Shown: positions 1 through 7,766, numbered from the stretch's first letter. The stretch: DNA of 36,141 bases from Chloroflexota bacterium (GCA_021787985.1 JAJYLG010000027.1:1-36141); one strand, 5' to 3'. Program-made: numbers and translations. Notes: generated by a model from the letters alone, not told the origin.

Positions 1-256
1 GCGGTGCGGCGCCGCGCCCGGCCGCGTGCGTGGCGCTGCCGGGGCGGGCGCGCCAGCGAACGTGGCCCCGAGGCCGCATGCTCTCCCCGACGCCCCTCGC
101 CGTTTCCCGTCGCCCCGCGGCCGACGCGCTGCACGCCCCGCGAAGGCGCGATCCCCGCTCGCGGCCTCGTCCACCCCTCCTTGCTCGCCGCACGGCCGCC
201 AGACCGGCTCCGGGTGCGCCCAGGCTGGTGACGCGCCGGTGACGGGCGGCGGGCAA
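1..256. other. GC-rich stretch without a supported gene
   Basis: Very GC-rich sequence. Open frames exist on both strands, but their translations are arginine/proline/alanine-rich, match no family I recognise and lack convincing ribosome binding sites. I see no RNA gene here. It reads as the intergenic region or decayed edge upstream of the regulator that starts near 348. Confidence 0.5.
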
Positions 257-270
257 GTTCGTATGCGAAC
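257..270. promoter_or_regulatory. Operator-like inverted repeat, copy 1
   Basis: The 14-mer GTTCGTATGCGAAC is built from the half-sites GTTCG and CGAAC around a TATG centre. Its exact reverse complement occurs again at 334-347, 77 bp away centre to centre, directly before the regulator gene. Two symmetric sites upstream of a MarR-like gene are the usual layout for autoregulation (inference). Confidence 0.55.
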
Positions 271-333
271 TCGGCCGTCCCGCGGACCGCCCCGGTGGCA
301 GGACCGCGCCGGGCCGACTCATCGCTCGGCAAA

Positions 334-347
334 GTTCGCATACGAAC
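334..347. promoter_or_regulatory. Operator-like inverted repeat, copy 2, abutting a start codon
   Basis: GTTCGCATACGAAC is the exact reverse complement of the site at 257-270. It ends at the base before the ATG at 348, so a protein bound here would cover the start region of the regulator gene. With the operator in that place there is no room for a Shine-Dalgarno sequence. The gene may therefore be leaderless, or it may start at the in-frame ATG at 435. Confidence 0.55.
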
Positions 348-918
348 ATGAACGCGCCCTCACGCCTCCTGGAAGGCTCCTGGAACGGGCTGCTCCCGCC
401 CGCCCTGGCGCTCGCGCGCCTCCTTGAGCTGGAGATGGACCGGGCGCTGGCGATCGTGCCGCTGAGCCCGCGGCTTCGTCACGCTGCTCGAGATCGCCCG
501 GGCCCCCGCGGCCACCCAGGGGCGCCTGGCCCGCCGGCTGTCTCTTACGCCCTACGGGGTCAGCGAGCTGCTGGCCCGCCTCGCCCGCCGGGGCCTGGTC
601 AGCCGGAACCCACGCCGCCGTGGCGGCGCACGGCCCCGGCGGGCCGATGGGCACGGGCCGGCTCGGGATGGCCGGAGCGGCGCCGTGCGGCGGGCCGTGG
701 TCGTGCTGACGCCGAAGGGCCGGGAGCATCTGGCCCGCGCCGTGGTGATCGCCACCAGGATCGAGGACGCGTGGGCGGAGCGGCTCGGAGGCGAGGCCCC
801 GGGAGGAACCACGAGGTTCCGGGCCTATGGCCTGGCGCGCTGGCTGCGCGACGGCGTGACCGCCCTGGCGCGCCGGCGTAAAGCCTGCCCCCGCCCCTCG
901 GACTCCGGCGATCGGTGA
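348..918 (+). pseudogene. MarR-like winged-helix regulator, frameshifted
   Basis: The N-terminal part reads in one frame from ATG 348 (alternative ATG 435) through MDRALAIVPLSPRL. From about 475 the frame beginning FVTLLEIARAPAATQGRLAR continues to the TGA at 916-918. Joined by a one-base shift near 470-476, the two parts give a helix-turn-helix (GRLARRLSLTPYGVSELLARL) followed by a wing and LTPKGREHLARA, the arrangement of MarR/PadR-type repressors. The second frame has a stop at 463-465, so neither frame alone encodes the whole domain. It is either a real frameshift or an assembly error. The two symmetric sites just upstream suggest it once regulated its own transcription. Confidence 0.6.
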
Positions 919-1080
919 ACTGGTTCAACGCGGTGGACGCCACTTACCGGACCGACCTGCGGGAGTTGAACGAGCTGAACTTCGCGCGGTTCGACGCCAA
1001 GTTCGAGCAGCGCATGGCCGAGCTGAGGGCGGAGTTGCGCCAGGCCATCGCGGCGCTCAGGAGCGAGCTGCGGGGAGTTC
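912..1080 (+). pseudogene. Truncated copy of the coiled-coil gene at 1769
   Basis: Positions about 912-1075 encode NWFNAVDATYRTDLRELNEL and a following FARFDAKFEQRMAELRAELR stretch. This is nearly identical, at DNA and protein level, to residues about 26-75 of the intact gene at 1769-2185. The N-terminal about 25 residues are missing, replaced by the tail of the regulator reading frame. Similarity stops near 1075 before the distal coiled coil and membrane helix. An open frame continues to 1145, but its tail is unrelated. This is a decayed partial duplicate. Confidence 0.7.
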
Positions 1081-1111
1081 CGCGAACAGGGGCGCCATCC
1101 CGGCCGCCGCC

Positions 1112-1276
1112 ATTGCGCGGAATCCCCTGCCCGCTCGATACTTAGCCGCGGCACCGAGGCAGCCCAACGGTCACCCGTCCGGCGCGCCCTTCGAGCACTA
1201 CGGGCCGCTGCAGAGCGAGGAGGCGATCGGCCATGCCCGTGAGATCGTTGGGCACTGCCGTGCTCACGTGGCCTGA
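1112..1276 (+). pseudogene. HEPN-domain toxin, C-terminal remnant
   Basis: The frame ending at TGA 1274-1276 reads PNGHPSGAPFEHYGPLQSEE followed by AIGHAREIVGHCRAHVA. This is the typical C-terminal stretch of HEPN-domain proteins: a (Y)PNGxPxGAPxEHY loop and a last helix of the xxAxxxAxEI type. The N-terminal helices with the catalytic RxxxxH motif are absent, and the frame upstream runs into unrelated sequence. It overlaps the start of the nucleotidyltransferase at 1233 by 44 bases, as in HEPN-MNT toxin-antitoxin pairs. Part of the same DNA resembles the promoter block at 2233, so the left boundary is uncertain. Confidence 0.55.
1113..1142 (+). promoter_or_regulatory. Promoter-like block, copy 1
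   Basis: TTGCGC (1113-1118), an 18-base spacer and GATACT (1137-1142) followed by TAG. About 40 bases around it align closely with 2230-2267, where the same elements occur with a 17-base spacer. Both copies lie downstream of a copy of the coiled-coil gene. It could transcribe the MNT gene at 1233, or be a passive leftover of the duplication. Confidence 0.4.
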
Positions 1277-1595
1277 CGCGGGCGCGGTGACGGCGGCCGC
1301 GCGCCGCTGGGCCGTGGAGCTGCGGCGCGCCGACGCCGCGGTCGAGGCGGTCGGCTGCTTCGGCTCCTATGCCCGGGGCGACTGGGGGGTGGGCAGTGAT
1401 CTCGACCTGGTGGTGATCGTCGCCGCGTCGGCGCTCCCATTCGAGCGCCGTGCCGCACGGTGGGACGCGACCGGTCTTCCGGTGCCGGCCGACCTCCTCG
1501 TCTATACTCGCGCGGAATGGGAAAGGCTGCGCGCGCCTCCCGCCGAGGTCGTGTGGCTGGCGGGCAAGGGCGCGACGCCCGCGCCGGCTCGATGA
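1233..1595 (+). CDS. MNT-type nucleotidyltransferase (antitoxin-like)
   Basis: A 120-residue minimal nucleotidyltransferase of the polymerase-beta superfamily. Around residues 44-63 the signature GSYARGDWGVGSDLDLVVIV carries the GS motif and the DxD metal ligands. A third acidic position follows in PADLLVY. In HEPN-MNT toxin-antitoxin systems the MNT protein is the antitoxin and can AMPylate or otherwise neutralise the HEPN RNase (family knowledge). Here the overlapping HEPN gene keeps only its C-terminus, so the gene is an orphan antitoxin. The ATG at 1233 follows a GAGGCG sequence at modest distance. The C-terminus is short and GC-rich but no interruption is seen. Confidence 0.75.
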   Translation: MPVRSLGTAVLTWPDAGAVTAAARRWAVELRRADAAVEAVGCFGSYARGDWGVGSDLDLVVIVAASALPFERRAARWDATGLPVPADLLVYTRAEWERLRAPPAEVVWLAGKGATPAPAR

Positions 1596-1706
1596 ATGTG
1601 GATGTCCGCCCGCCGTTACACCGTCGAGGGGGCCTACAACAGCCCCGCCGACGGCGACCGTTACCGCAGAGCGGCCGGCGGAGGGAGGCTCCCAGACCGC
1701 GGCGAA

Positions 1707-1735
1707 TTGGTTATCGGGCCGGCCGAGCGTATGCT
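1707..1735 (+). promoter_or_regulatory. Sigma70-like promoter of the coiled-coil gene
   Basis: TTGGTT (1707-1712), a 17-base spacer and TATGCT (1730-1735), with the start codon at 1769. The spacing is ideal, and a GAGGAC ribosome-binding sequence lies between the predicted transcript start (about 1742) and the ATG. Confidence 0.5.
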
Positions 1736-1768
1736 TAGGCTGGCGTCGGACTCGACCCGAGGACACCG

Positions 1769-2185
1769 ATGCCGGTCACAGCCAAGCTCTCGAAGGCCTT
1801 CTACGACAGGATGGGCGATGACGTCGCCAATGAGCTGGTGAACTGGTTCAACAGCGTGGACACCGCGTACCGCACGGACCTGCGCGAGCTGAATGAGCTG
1901 AACTTCGCCCGGTTCGATGCCAAACTCGAGCAGCGCATCGCCGAGCTCAGGGCCGAATTGCGGGAAGAGATCGCGGCCCTCGGGGCGGAGCTGCGCGGGG
2001 AGATCGGCAACCTGCGTCAGGAGATCGGCAACCTGCGGACCGAGTCGCGCACGGACCTGGCCGGGCTCCGGGCCGATCTCAGCAAGGAGATCGCTGCGTC
2101 GAAGGCCAGCCTCATGAAGTGGATGTTCGTCTATTGGGCCGGCACCGCGCTGGCGGTGATCGGAGTGCTGAAATACTGGCGGTGA
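1769..2185 (+). CDS. Coiled-coil protein with C-terminal membrane helix
   Basis: A 138-residue protein. The N-terminal globular part (about 1-45; SKAFYDRMGDDVANELVNWF) is followed by a long heptad-like coiled coil (about 50-115) rich in AELRAEL, EEIAAL and IGNLR repeats. It ends with one hydrophobic helix (about 118-133; MFVYWAGTALAVIGVL). The architecture resembles small tail-anchored coiled-coil proteins labelled LA_3696-like or DUF1640-like in some genomes. No biochemical role is established. The start follows GAGGACACCG. A truncated second copy lies at 912-1080, and both copies are followed by the same promoter-like block. A scaffold or oligomerisation role is only a guess. Confidence 0.75.
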   Translation: MPVTAKLSKAFYDRMGDDVANELVNWFNSVDTAYRTDLRELNELNFARFDAKLEQRIAELRAELREEIAALGAELRGEIGNLRQEIGNLRTESRTDLAGLRADLSKEIAASKASLMKWMFVYWAGTALAVIGVLKYWR

Positions 2186-2232
2186 CCACGATCCGCCCCG
2201 GTTCGCGTGGGCCCGCGGCCTGCGCGATGCCG

Positions 2233-2261
2233 TTGCGCAAAGCCCCTGCCCCTTCGATACT
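2233..2261 (+). promoter_or_regulatory. Promoter-like block, copy 2, upstream of the export gene
   Basis: TTGCGC (2233-2238), a 17-base spacer and GATACT (2256-2261) followed by TAG. The conserved twin at 1113-1142 supports functional elements. It would give the export gene an untranslated leader of about 125 bases. A second candidate, TTGACG at 2275-2280 with CATGTT at 2298-2303, has a good -35 but a weak -10. Confidence 0.5.
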
Positions 2262-2391
2262 TAGCGCCTATCTCTTGACGGAATCACCGTCCAGCCCCAT
2301 GTTTGCTTTGCTTCACAGAGTACTTTGCCTGACACCGATCGAAACCTGAGCCCCGAGCCTGTCGCGTGACCCGAAGGGTGGCCCTACCCCG

Positions 2392-4950
2392 ATGAGCCAG
2401 GTGTCCCGTCCGCTGCCCACGCTGGTCAACGCGCGCCGCTCGGCCCTCCAGAGCGCCTGGAAGCCCCTGTGGCGGCCTTTCGTGGCTCTGGCGGGGCTCG
2501 CCCTGGCCTCGACGCTCCTGGGGGCGGCGGTGGGGCCGCTGGTCCCTGGCCCCTACCCCCTGGCGCCAGCGGTCTTGCAGGCCCAGCAGATCCCGACCCG
2601 ACCAGCGGGCGTGAGCAACGAACAGCTTCAAGCGGCGCTTCAAGGCTACGCGACGCCGGACCAGATCAGGCAGCGGATCGCCCAGTCAGGCCTCACCCCG
2701 GATCAGATTCGAGCCCAGCTCCAGGCGGCAGGCTACCCGGCCAGCCTGCTCGACCCGTACTTGTCCTCGGCGTCCGGGGCGCCCGCGCCCGCCCCAAGCT
2801 CGGACGTCACGGCCGCCATGGCCGTCCTGGGCATGGGGCCGGCCGTCGCCGGCGCCACGGCGCCGCCCCAGCCCACGCCGGCCGCGCCCGCGCCGACGCC
2901 CGCTGCGCTCCAGCCCTTCGGCGCGTCGCTCTTCGCCCGCGCCACGAGCCAGTTCCAGCCGCTGCTCACGGGTCCGGTGGACCCCAACTACCAGCTCGGG
3001 CCGGGCGACCAGCTCGTGCTGATCCTGACGGGCGACGTGGAGCTGGCGCATCAGCTCGAGGTCACGCGCGAGGGGTTCGTCGTCATACCGCAGGTAGGCC
3101 AGATCTGGGTGAACGGCCTCACCATGGCGCAGCTCCGGGACGTGCTCTACACGCGGCTGGGCAAGGTCTATTCAGGGGTCAAGCGCGGCCCGACGGCTAC
3201 GACCCATTTCCAGGTGAGCATCAGCCGCCTCCGGATGAACCAGGTGTTCGTGATCGGCGAGGTGAACCGTCCGGGGGCGTACGAGGTCCCGTCGGTCGCC
3301 ACGGCCTTCTACGCGCTCTACCTGGCGGGCGGGCCAAGCGGCGACGGGAGCTATCGCGACATCACCGTCCGGCGCGCCGACCGGGTGGTGAGCACGCTCG
3401 ACATCTACCGGTACCTGCTGAGCGGCGACGACTCCAACGACGTCCGGCTCGAGTCGGGGGACATCGTCTTCGTGCCTGTGCACCGGCGCCAGGTGGCTAT
3501 CCAGGGGAACATCGTGCGGCCGGCCATCTACGAGCTGGATCCGAACGACAGCCTGCGGCAGCTGATACGGCTGGCCGGCGGCGTCACGCCGGACGCGTAT
3601 CTGAGGCGGGTACAGATTGACCGCGTGTTGCCGCCGGGGCAGCGCACCACGCCGGGCGTGGACCGCGTCGTCCTGGATGTGAACGTGGAGGCGGTGCTCG
3701 ACTCCACGAAGCCCAACGTGGCGCTCCAGCCGAACGATCAGGTCAGCGTGTTCGCCGTCCTGGCCGCGCGGCAGAACTACGTGACGGTGGTGGGGAACGT
3801 GTACCGGCCCGGCACGTACCAGTTCACGCCGGGGATGAGGTTCTGGGACCTGATCAGGGAGACGCGAGGGCTCAGGACCGACACCTACCTCGGCCGGGCG
3901 CAGTTGTACCGGCTGATGCCCGACTCGACGCGCGAGTTGATCCCTGTGTCGCTCGAGACCGGCCCCGGGGGCGATCCCGCGGCGAATCCGGACCTTCTCA
4001 ACCGCGACTCGATCGTGATCTACTCGCGGACCGAGTTCCGGCCGGCGCGCACGGTGACCATCTCGGGCGCTGTGCGGAAGCCGGGCAGCTATCCGTTCGT
4101 GGACGGGATGACGCTGAGGGACCTGGTCATCGCGGGGGGTGGTCTCAGGGACGACGCGTACCTGAGGGATGCCGAGGTGGCCCGGCTCCCTGCCGACCGG
4201 ACCGGCGGTGTGCTGGCCGACACCATCCACGTGCCCCTCGACAGCACGTACATCGTGGACCGGGACTCGAGCAGGTATCTCGGCCCGCCTGGGTTACCGG
4301 CGCCGGCCGCCGGCGCGCCCAGCTTCAGGCTCGAGCCGTTCGACAACGCGCTCATCCTGGCGCAGCCCGACTGGGAGCTACAGCGCTCCGTCGTTGTGGC
4401 GGGCCAGGTGCGCTACCCCGGCACCTATGCGCTGCTCAACCGGGACGAGCGCCTGGACGACATCATCCAGCGGGCTGGGGGGCTCACGGCGGTTGCGTAC
4501 GCGCCGGGCGCGCAGTTCGTACGGACCCAGGGGGGATTGGGAAGAGTCGGCATTGATCTCAAGAAGGCGCTCAAGGACCCGCGCTCGCGGGACAATCTGG
4601 TCCTGTTCAACGGAGATCAGATCACGGTGCCGGAGTACCAGCCCACGGTCAAGGTGGAGGGGGCCGTGAACAGCCCGGTGACCGTGGCGTACGCGCCGCA
4701 TCATGGGGTGCTGTACTACATTGACCATGCCGGAGGATTCGCCCGGGTGGCGGACCGGAACCGGACGTACATCGTGCAGCCGAATGGGTCCGTGGATACG
4801 TACAACAACACGATCCAGCCAGGAGCGCGGGTTGTAGTGCCGGCGGTGCCGGCAGGCGAGGCCAAGACGGATTGGGGGGCGATCCTCACCAGTGTGGCCG
4901 GCATCCTCTCGAGCGCGCTAACGATCGTGCTCGTGGTGCAGCGCTTGTGA
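2392..4950 (+). CDS. SLBB-repeat polysaccharide export protein (Wza-like)
   Basis: An 852-residue secreted export protein. The N-terminus has a basic region and a hydrophobic segment (about 31-62) ending near AQQ, like a long signal peptide. A proline/alanine-rich linker follows, then a Poly_export domain (about 195-280) with the hallmark LGPGDQLVLILTG. Six SLBB-type repeats start near residues 285, 367, 463, 554, 666 and 752, each opening with a GxVxxPG-like turn such as VIGEVNRPG or VTVVGNVYRPG. A C-terminal hydrophobic helix (about 828-848) would anchor the protein. Proteins of this family form the outer-membrane or periplasmic channel for polysaccharides. Wza has far fewer SLBB units, so this one predicts a longer periplasmic shaft. 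It likely exports the polymer made by the leftward operon. Confidence 0.9.
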   Translation: MSQVSRPLPTLVNARRSALQSAWKPLWRPFVALAGLALASTLLGAAVGPLVPGPYPLAPAVLQAQQIPTRPAGVSNEQLQAALQGYATPDQIRQRIAQSGLTPDQIRAQLQAAGYPASLLDPYLSSASGAPAPAPSSDVTAAMAVLGMGPAVAGATAPPQPTPAAPAPTPAALQPFGASLFARATSQFQPLLTGPVDPNYQLGPGDQLVLILTGDVELAHQLEVTREGFVVIPQVGQIWVNGLTMAQLRDVLYTRLGKVYSGVKRGPTATTHFQVSISRLRMNQVFVIGEVNRPGAYEVPSVATAFYALYLAGGPSGDGSYRDITVRRADRVVSTLDIYRYLLSGDDSNDVRLESGDIVFVPVHRRQVAIQGNIVRPAIYELDPNDSLRQLIRLAGGVTPDAYLRRVQIDRVLPPGQRTTPGVDRVVLDVNVEAVLDSTKPNVALQPNDQVSVFAVLAARQNYVTVVGNVYRPGTYQFTPGMRFWDLIRETRGLRTDTYLGRAQLYRLMPDSTRELIPVSLETGPGGDPAANPDLLNRDSIVIYSRTEFRPARTVTISGAVRKPGSYPFVDGMTLRDLVIAGGGLRDDAYLRDAEVARLPADRTGGVLADTIHVPLDSTYIVDRDSSRYLGPPGLPAPAAGAPSFRLEPFDNALILAQPDWELQRSVVVAGQVRYPGTYALLNRDERLDDIIQRAGGLTAVAYAPGAQFVRTQGGLGRVGIDLKKALKDPRSRDNLVLFNGDQITVPEYQPTVKVEGAVNSPVTVAYAPHHGVLYYIDHAGGFARVADRNRTYIVQPNGSVDTYNNTIQPGARVVVPAVPAGEAKTDWGAILTSVAGILSSALTIVLVVQRL

Positions 4951-5517
4951 GCGCAGCGCGCGTGGCGCTGCGGCGGCTGGCCTCGCGGTGGCGGCCGAAG
5001 TACCGCCGGGTGGCAATTGCAGGGTCCGTTGAGCCCGACGACGGCATCACGCTCTTCGGCGTGATGGCGCAGGTGCAGAACCAAGTCGTGATCAGGGAAG
5101 GACGTCTGGCGGCCGGGGACCTATCAGCTCGATCCCCGGGAGAAGCTGACGCAGCTCATCGCGGGCGCCGGGGGTTTGAGGCCGGACGCCTATCTGGACA
5201 GGGCGCACATCGTGCGGCTCAGCCCGGACTCGACGCAGGTGATGATTCCGGTGAGCCTCGTGCGCATCCCACCCGTGGGGGCGCCCGACTCGGGGATCGT
5301 AGTCCCCGACACCCGCGGCGCGCGGACAAGGGGCGGACCTACGTCGTGCAGCCCAACGGCGCAGTGCAGCGGCGCCACGCCGCAGCCTGGGGCGCGGGTC
5401 GTGGTGCCCGAGGTGCCGCCGGGTACGAAGGGAAGCAACTGGCTTGCAATATTCTCTACAGTCACGGGCATTCTCACGAGGACGCTGACGGCCATTCTGG
5501 TGGCGCAGCGGCTTTGA
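4951..5517 (+). pseudogene. Decayed second SLBB export gene, C-terminal part
   Basis: Directly after the export gene, short frames in different phases spell another SLBB protein end. One piece reads DDGITLFGVMAQVQNQVVIR. A second, in another phase, reads VWRPGTYQLDPREKLTQLIA and continues GAGGLRPDAYLDRAHIVRL. Later come RTYVVQPNGAV, QPGARVVVPEVPPG and a terminal hydrophobic helix ending ILVAQRL before TGA 5515-5517. These match the intact neighbour (RTYIVQPNGSV, QPGARVVVPAVPAG, IVLVVQRL). Frame changes occur near 5100 and between about 5290 and 5380. It is a relic of a tandem duplication or recombination of the export gene. Confidence 0.8.
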
Positions 5518-5625
5518 CGCGCAGCGGCCTCACCGAGTTGCCGGCCGGGCTGCCAGGGTAAGCGCCCCTACCGCGTAGACAGTTGAGAGTGGACTTTCGG
5601 ATGCCCGGACGGAGAGGAGCGGGGG

Positions 5626-5892
5626 ATGCGGAAGAACGGATTCACGGAGGGGCAGATTGTCGCGTTGTTGACGGAGGGGGAGACGGGCGTACCGGCGGCG
5701 GAGGTGATTCGGAAGCACGGGATCAGCCGGAACACGTACTTCAATTGGAAGTCCCGGTACGGGGGAGCGACGATCAGCGAGCCGCGGCGGCTGCGGGAGT
5801 TGGAGGCGGAGAACGCGAAGCTGAAGCGGATGTACGCCGACCTGGCGCTGGAGAACGCAGCGATCAAGGATGTGCTGAGCCGAAAGTCATGA
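5626..5892 (+). CDS. IS3-family transposase OrfA
   Basis: An 88-residue protein with an N-terminal helix-turn-helix of the IS3/IS911 OrfA type (FTEGQIVALLTEGETGVPAA, then VIRKHGISRNTYFNWKSRYGG) and a leucine-zipper-like helix (LRELEAENAKLKRMYADLAL). OrfA binds the element ends and, through frameshifting, joins OrfB to form the active transposase. A purine-rich GGAGCGGGGG precedes the ATG. The last codons overlap the orfB start (ATGA at 5889-5892). The sequence is closest in style to the IS407 subgroup. The protein is probably not functional in transposition because orfB is broken. Confidence 0.85.
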   Translation: MRKNGFTEGQIVALLTEGETGVPAAEVIRKHGISRNTYFNWKSRYGGATISEPRRLRELEAENAKLKRMYADLALENAAIKDVLSRKS

Positions 5893-6321
5893 CGCCGTCC
5901 ACGAAGCGGCAGGCGATCGCCCAGATGGTGAGCCAGCACCGGCTGCCGGTGGAGTGGGCGTGCCAGGTGGTGCGGTTGGCGCGGGCGGCCTGGGACCGGC
6001 CGCCGCGCCCCGCGCTGGAGCGCGATGCTGAGGTGATCGAGGCCCTGACGGCCGTGGTGGCCGCGCAGGGGGCGCTGGGGCTTCTGGAAGTGCTATGACC
6101 GGCTGCGGAACCTGGGTCGGCCCTGGAACCACAAGCACGTGCACCGGGTCTACTGCGCCCTCCGGCTCAATCGGGCGCGCCGGACGAAGCGCCGGGTGGC
6201 GCGGCGGCCGCGCGTGCCGCTGGTGGCCCTGCCGGGACTCAACGGGACTTGGGCGCTGGACTTCATGCGGGACAGCCTGTACGACGGTCGCGTGTTTCGG
6301 AGTCTCAACGTGCTGGACTAG
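5889..6321 (+). pseudogene. IS3-family transposase OrfB, frameshifted and truncated
   Basis: Begins at ATG 5889 (MTPSTKRQAIAQMV) and runs to a stop at 6096-6098. The continuation is in another phase: GFWKCYDRLRNLGRPWNHKH followed by VHRVYCALRLNRARRTKRR and GTWALDFMRDSLYDGRVF, ending at TAG 6319-6321. A one-base shift near a G-run at about 6068-6075 joins them. DFMRDSLYDG contains the first Asp of the DDE triad. The second Asp and the Glu are missing, so about half of the usual OrfB of roughly 280 residues is gone. Confidence 0.8.
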
Positions 6322-6398
6322 TGGACTGTGACCGCGTGAGCGTTAGCACAAATGCGGTGCTTCACGTTGCGACATCTCCAGACGAAGGGGTGGCACGT

Positions 6399-6470
6399 CT
6401 AGTTCTCGGCCCGGATGTACTGCATCAGCTTGCGGCGCAGATCGGGCACGGAGGTGAAGATCCGCTGGGG
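6399..6470 (-). pseudogene. IS630-like transposase, C-terminal scrap
   Basis: On the minus strand the frame ending at TAG 6399-6401 reads QRIFTSVPDLRRKLMQYIRA followed by EN. This closely resembles the C-terminal tail of IS630-family transposases (FTSVxDLxxKIMxYIRxYN). Only about two dozen residues remain. It lies in the 250-base stretch between the broken IS3 element and the RmlD-like gene, where I see nothing else that codes. Confidence 0.5.
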
Positions 6471-6571
6471 TCTACCTGACGGGAGAGCTTACCGGTGGTA
6501 TCGGCCGTGTGTGTGCCGCTTCTCCAGCGGCGAACCGGAAACTCCGGGCAGAAGGTACGGAGGGAGGTTCT

Positions 6572-7486
6572 GTGAGTTGGGGACCAGATCGCAGAGTCTA
6601 CATCGCGGGTTGTGGCGGAATGCTCGGTGAGGCGGTGTATGACCACTTCTCGACCCGAGCAGTTGTTAAGGCTACCGACATCGATTTGAACGCCCCCTGG
6701 CTCGAGTATGCCGATGTTCGGGATTACCGTCAGCTGTGGGGGTCCATCGAAGCATTCAAACCCGACCTCATAATCAACCTCGCAGCGCTCACGGATCTGG
6801 AGTACTGTGAGAGAAACGCGGATCACGCGTGGCTGACCAATGCCCTGGGAGCGGAGAACCTGGCGCTCATCGCGGAGAAGATGCAGGCGATCTACGTCTA
6901 CGTCAGCACGGCTGGGATCTTCGATGGCGCACAGGACGTCTACAACGATTTCGACCGCCCGAATCCCCTGAGCATCTACGCAAAATCCAAGTATCACGGG
7001 GAACAGTTCGCCCAAGCATACTTGCGACGGTTCTTCGTCTTTCGCGCCGGCTGGATGATGGGGGGCGGCCCGGGCAAGGACAAGAAGTTCGTGAACAAGA
7101 TCTACCGGCAGATCGCTGGCGGGGCCAGGGAACTTTCAGTTGTCGATGATAAGCTTGGAACTCCGACTTATACAAAGAGCTTTGCAGAAGCGATGTACAA
7201 AGTCATCGGCACGGAACTCTGGGGCGTCTACAATCAGGTCTGTGGCGGTACCTGTAGCCGGTATGACGTGGCCGTCGAACTCGTGCGACTGCTGGATCTC
7301 CAGGATGCCGTACGTGTGACCAAGGTTGGCTCCGATCACTTCGCCGGGGAGTACTTCGCCCCGAGGCCACGGTCTGAGATGCTAGTGAACATGAAGCTCG
7401 ACAGCCGGCGCATCAACTTCATGCCGCACTGGAAAGCGGCTCTTAAGGAATACGCGACGATATTCAAGAAGGATCTCGCGAGATGA
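6572..7486 (+). CDS. RmlD-like dTDP-4-dehydrorhamnose reductase family protein
   Basis: A 304-residue extended SDR of the RmlD_sub_bind type. The N-terminal Rossmann motif is VYIAGCGGMLGEAVYDHF. INLAALTDLEYCERN follows, then the catalytic YAKSK (Tyr near residue 136) and FRAGWMMGGGPGKDKKF, typical of this family. RmlD reduces dTDP-4-keto-L-rhamnose; relatives act on other NDP-4-keto sugars. The GTG at 6572 is chosen because GGAGGGAGG (6559-6567) sits 4 bases upstream; an earlier in-frame GTG (6509) lacks one. The gene is convergent with wzz and has visibly lower GC than its surroundings. A broken relative lies at 8822-9315. No rmlA, B or C is present, so the substrate is open. Confidence 0.85.
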   Translation: MSWGPDRRVYIAGCGGMLGEAVYDHFSTRAVVKATDIDLNAPWLEYADVRDYRQLWGSIEAFKPDLIINLAALTDLEYCERNADHAWLTNALGAENLALIAEKMQAIYVYVSTAGIFDGAQDVYNDFDRPNPLSIYAKSKYHGEQFAQAYLRRFFVFRAGWMMGGGPGKDKKFVNKIYRQIAGGARELSVVDDKLGTPTYTKSFAEAMYKVIGTELWGVYNQVCGGTCSRYDVAVELVRLLDLQDAVRVTKVGSDHFAGEYFAPRPRSEMLVNMKLDSRRINFMPHWKAALKEYATIFKKDLAR

Positions 7487-7766
7487 AAGGCCGGCCCAAG
7501 CGCGGCGGCCGCCGGTCGCGCCGGGTGACACCCGACTTTGACGCATTCCGGGGGTGTGAGGCAAACGAATCATTGATTCTCAAGGACTCATTACGGGGAA
7601 CAGAAATGTTTGGCACTTCTGAGGCGGCGCAGCGGACGTGAGACACGGAAATAGCTTCGGACCTTGTGAGGCCGCCGCTGGGTGCTCCAGAGAAGACGCC
7701 CGAACCCGCGCTCCGCGAGGCGGTCGCACACCTGAGCGCAGACGCAATAGACACTGCGCTGTCATG
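7487..7766. other. Spacer between convergent genes
   Basis: Between the RmlD-like gene and wzz. A 52-codon frame (7483-7641, plus) overlaps the preceding stop codon (ATGA), but its translation is unlike any family I know and it has no separate support. A hairpin near the wzz end is listed separately. Nothing else is recognised. Confidence 0.4.
7735..7760 (-). terminator. Hairpin downstream of wzz
   Basis: AGCGCAG (7735-7741) and CTGCGCT (7754-7760) form a perfect 7-bp stem with a 12-base loop, starting 6 bases past the wzz stop codon. There is no T-rich run after it on the minus strand, so it is a weak terminator candidate or an mRNA 3'-end stabiliser. Confidence 0.35.

Larger units (their letters stand above)
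5580..6321 (+). mobile_element. IS3-family element, right part lost
   Basis: Contains an intact orfA (5626-5892) and the first half of a frameshifted orfB. The orfB frame ends at a stop just after the first catalytic-domain motif, and the DNA beyond about 6321 no longer encodes a transposase. Terminal repeats could not be assigned. The left boundary given is approximate: the end of the SLBB relic. Confidence 0.7.

Noticed and set aside
7483-7641. 52-codon frame overlapping the RmlD-like stop (ATGA)
   Set aside because: It has the right coupling geometry but an unfamiliar composition and no family, and convergent spacers often hold such frames. It is not listed as a gene.
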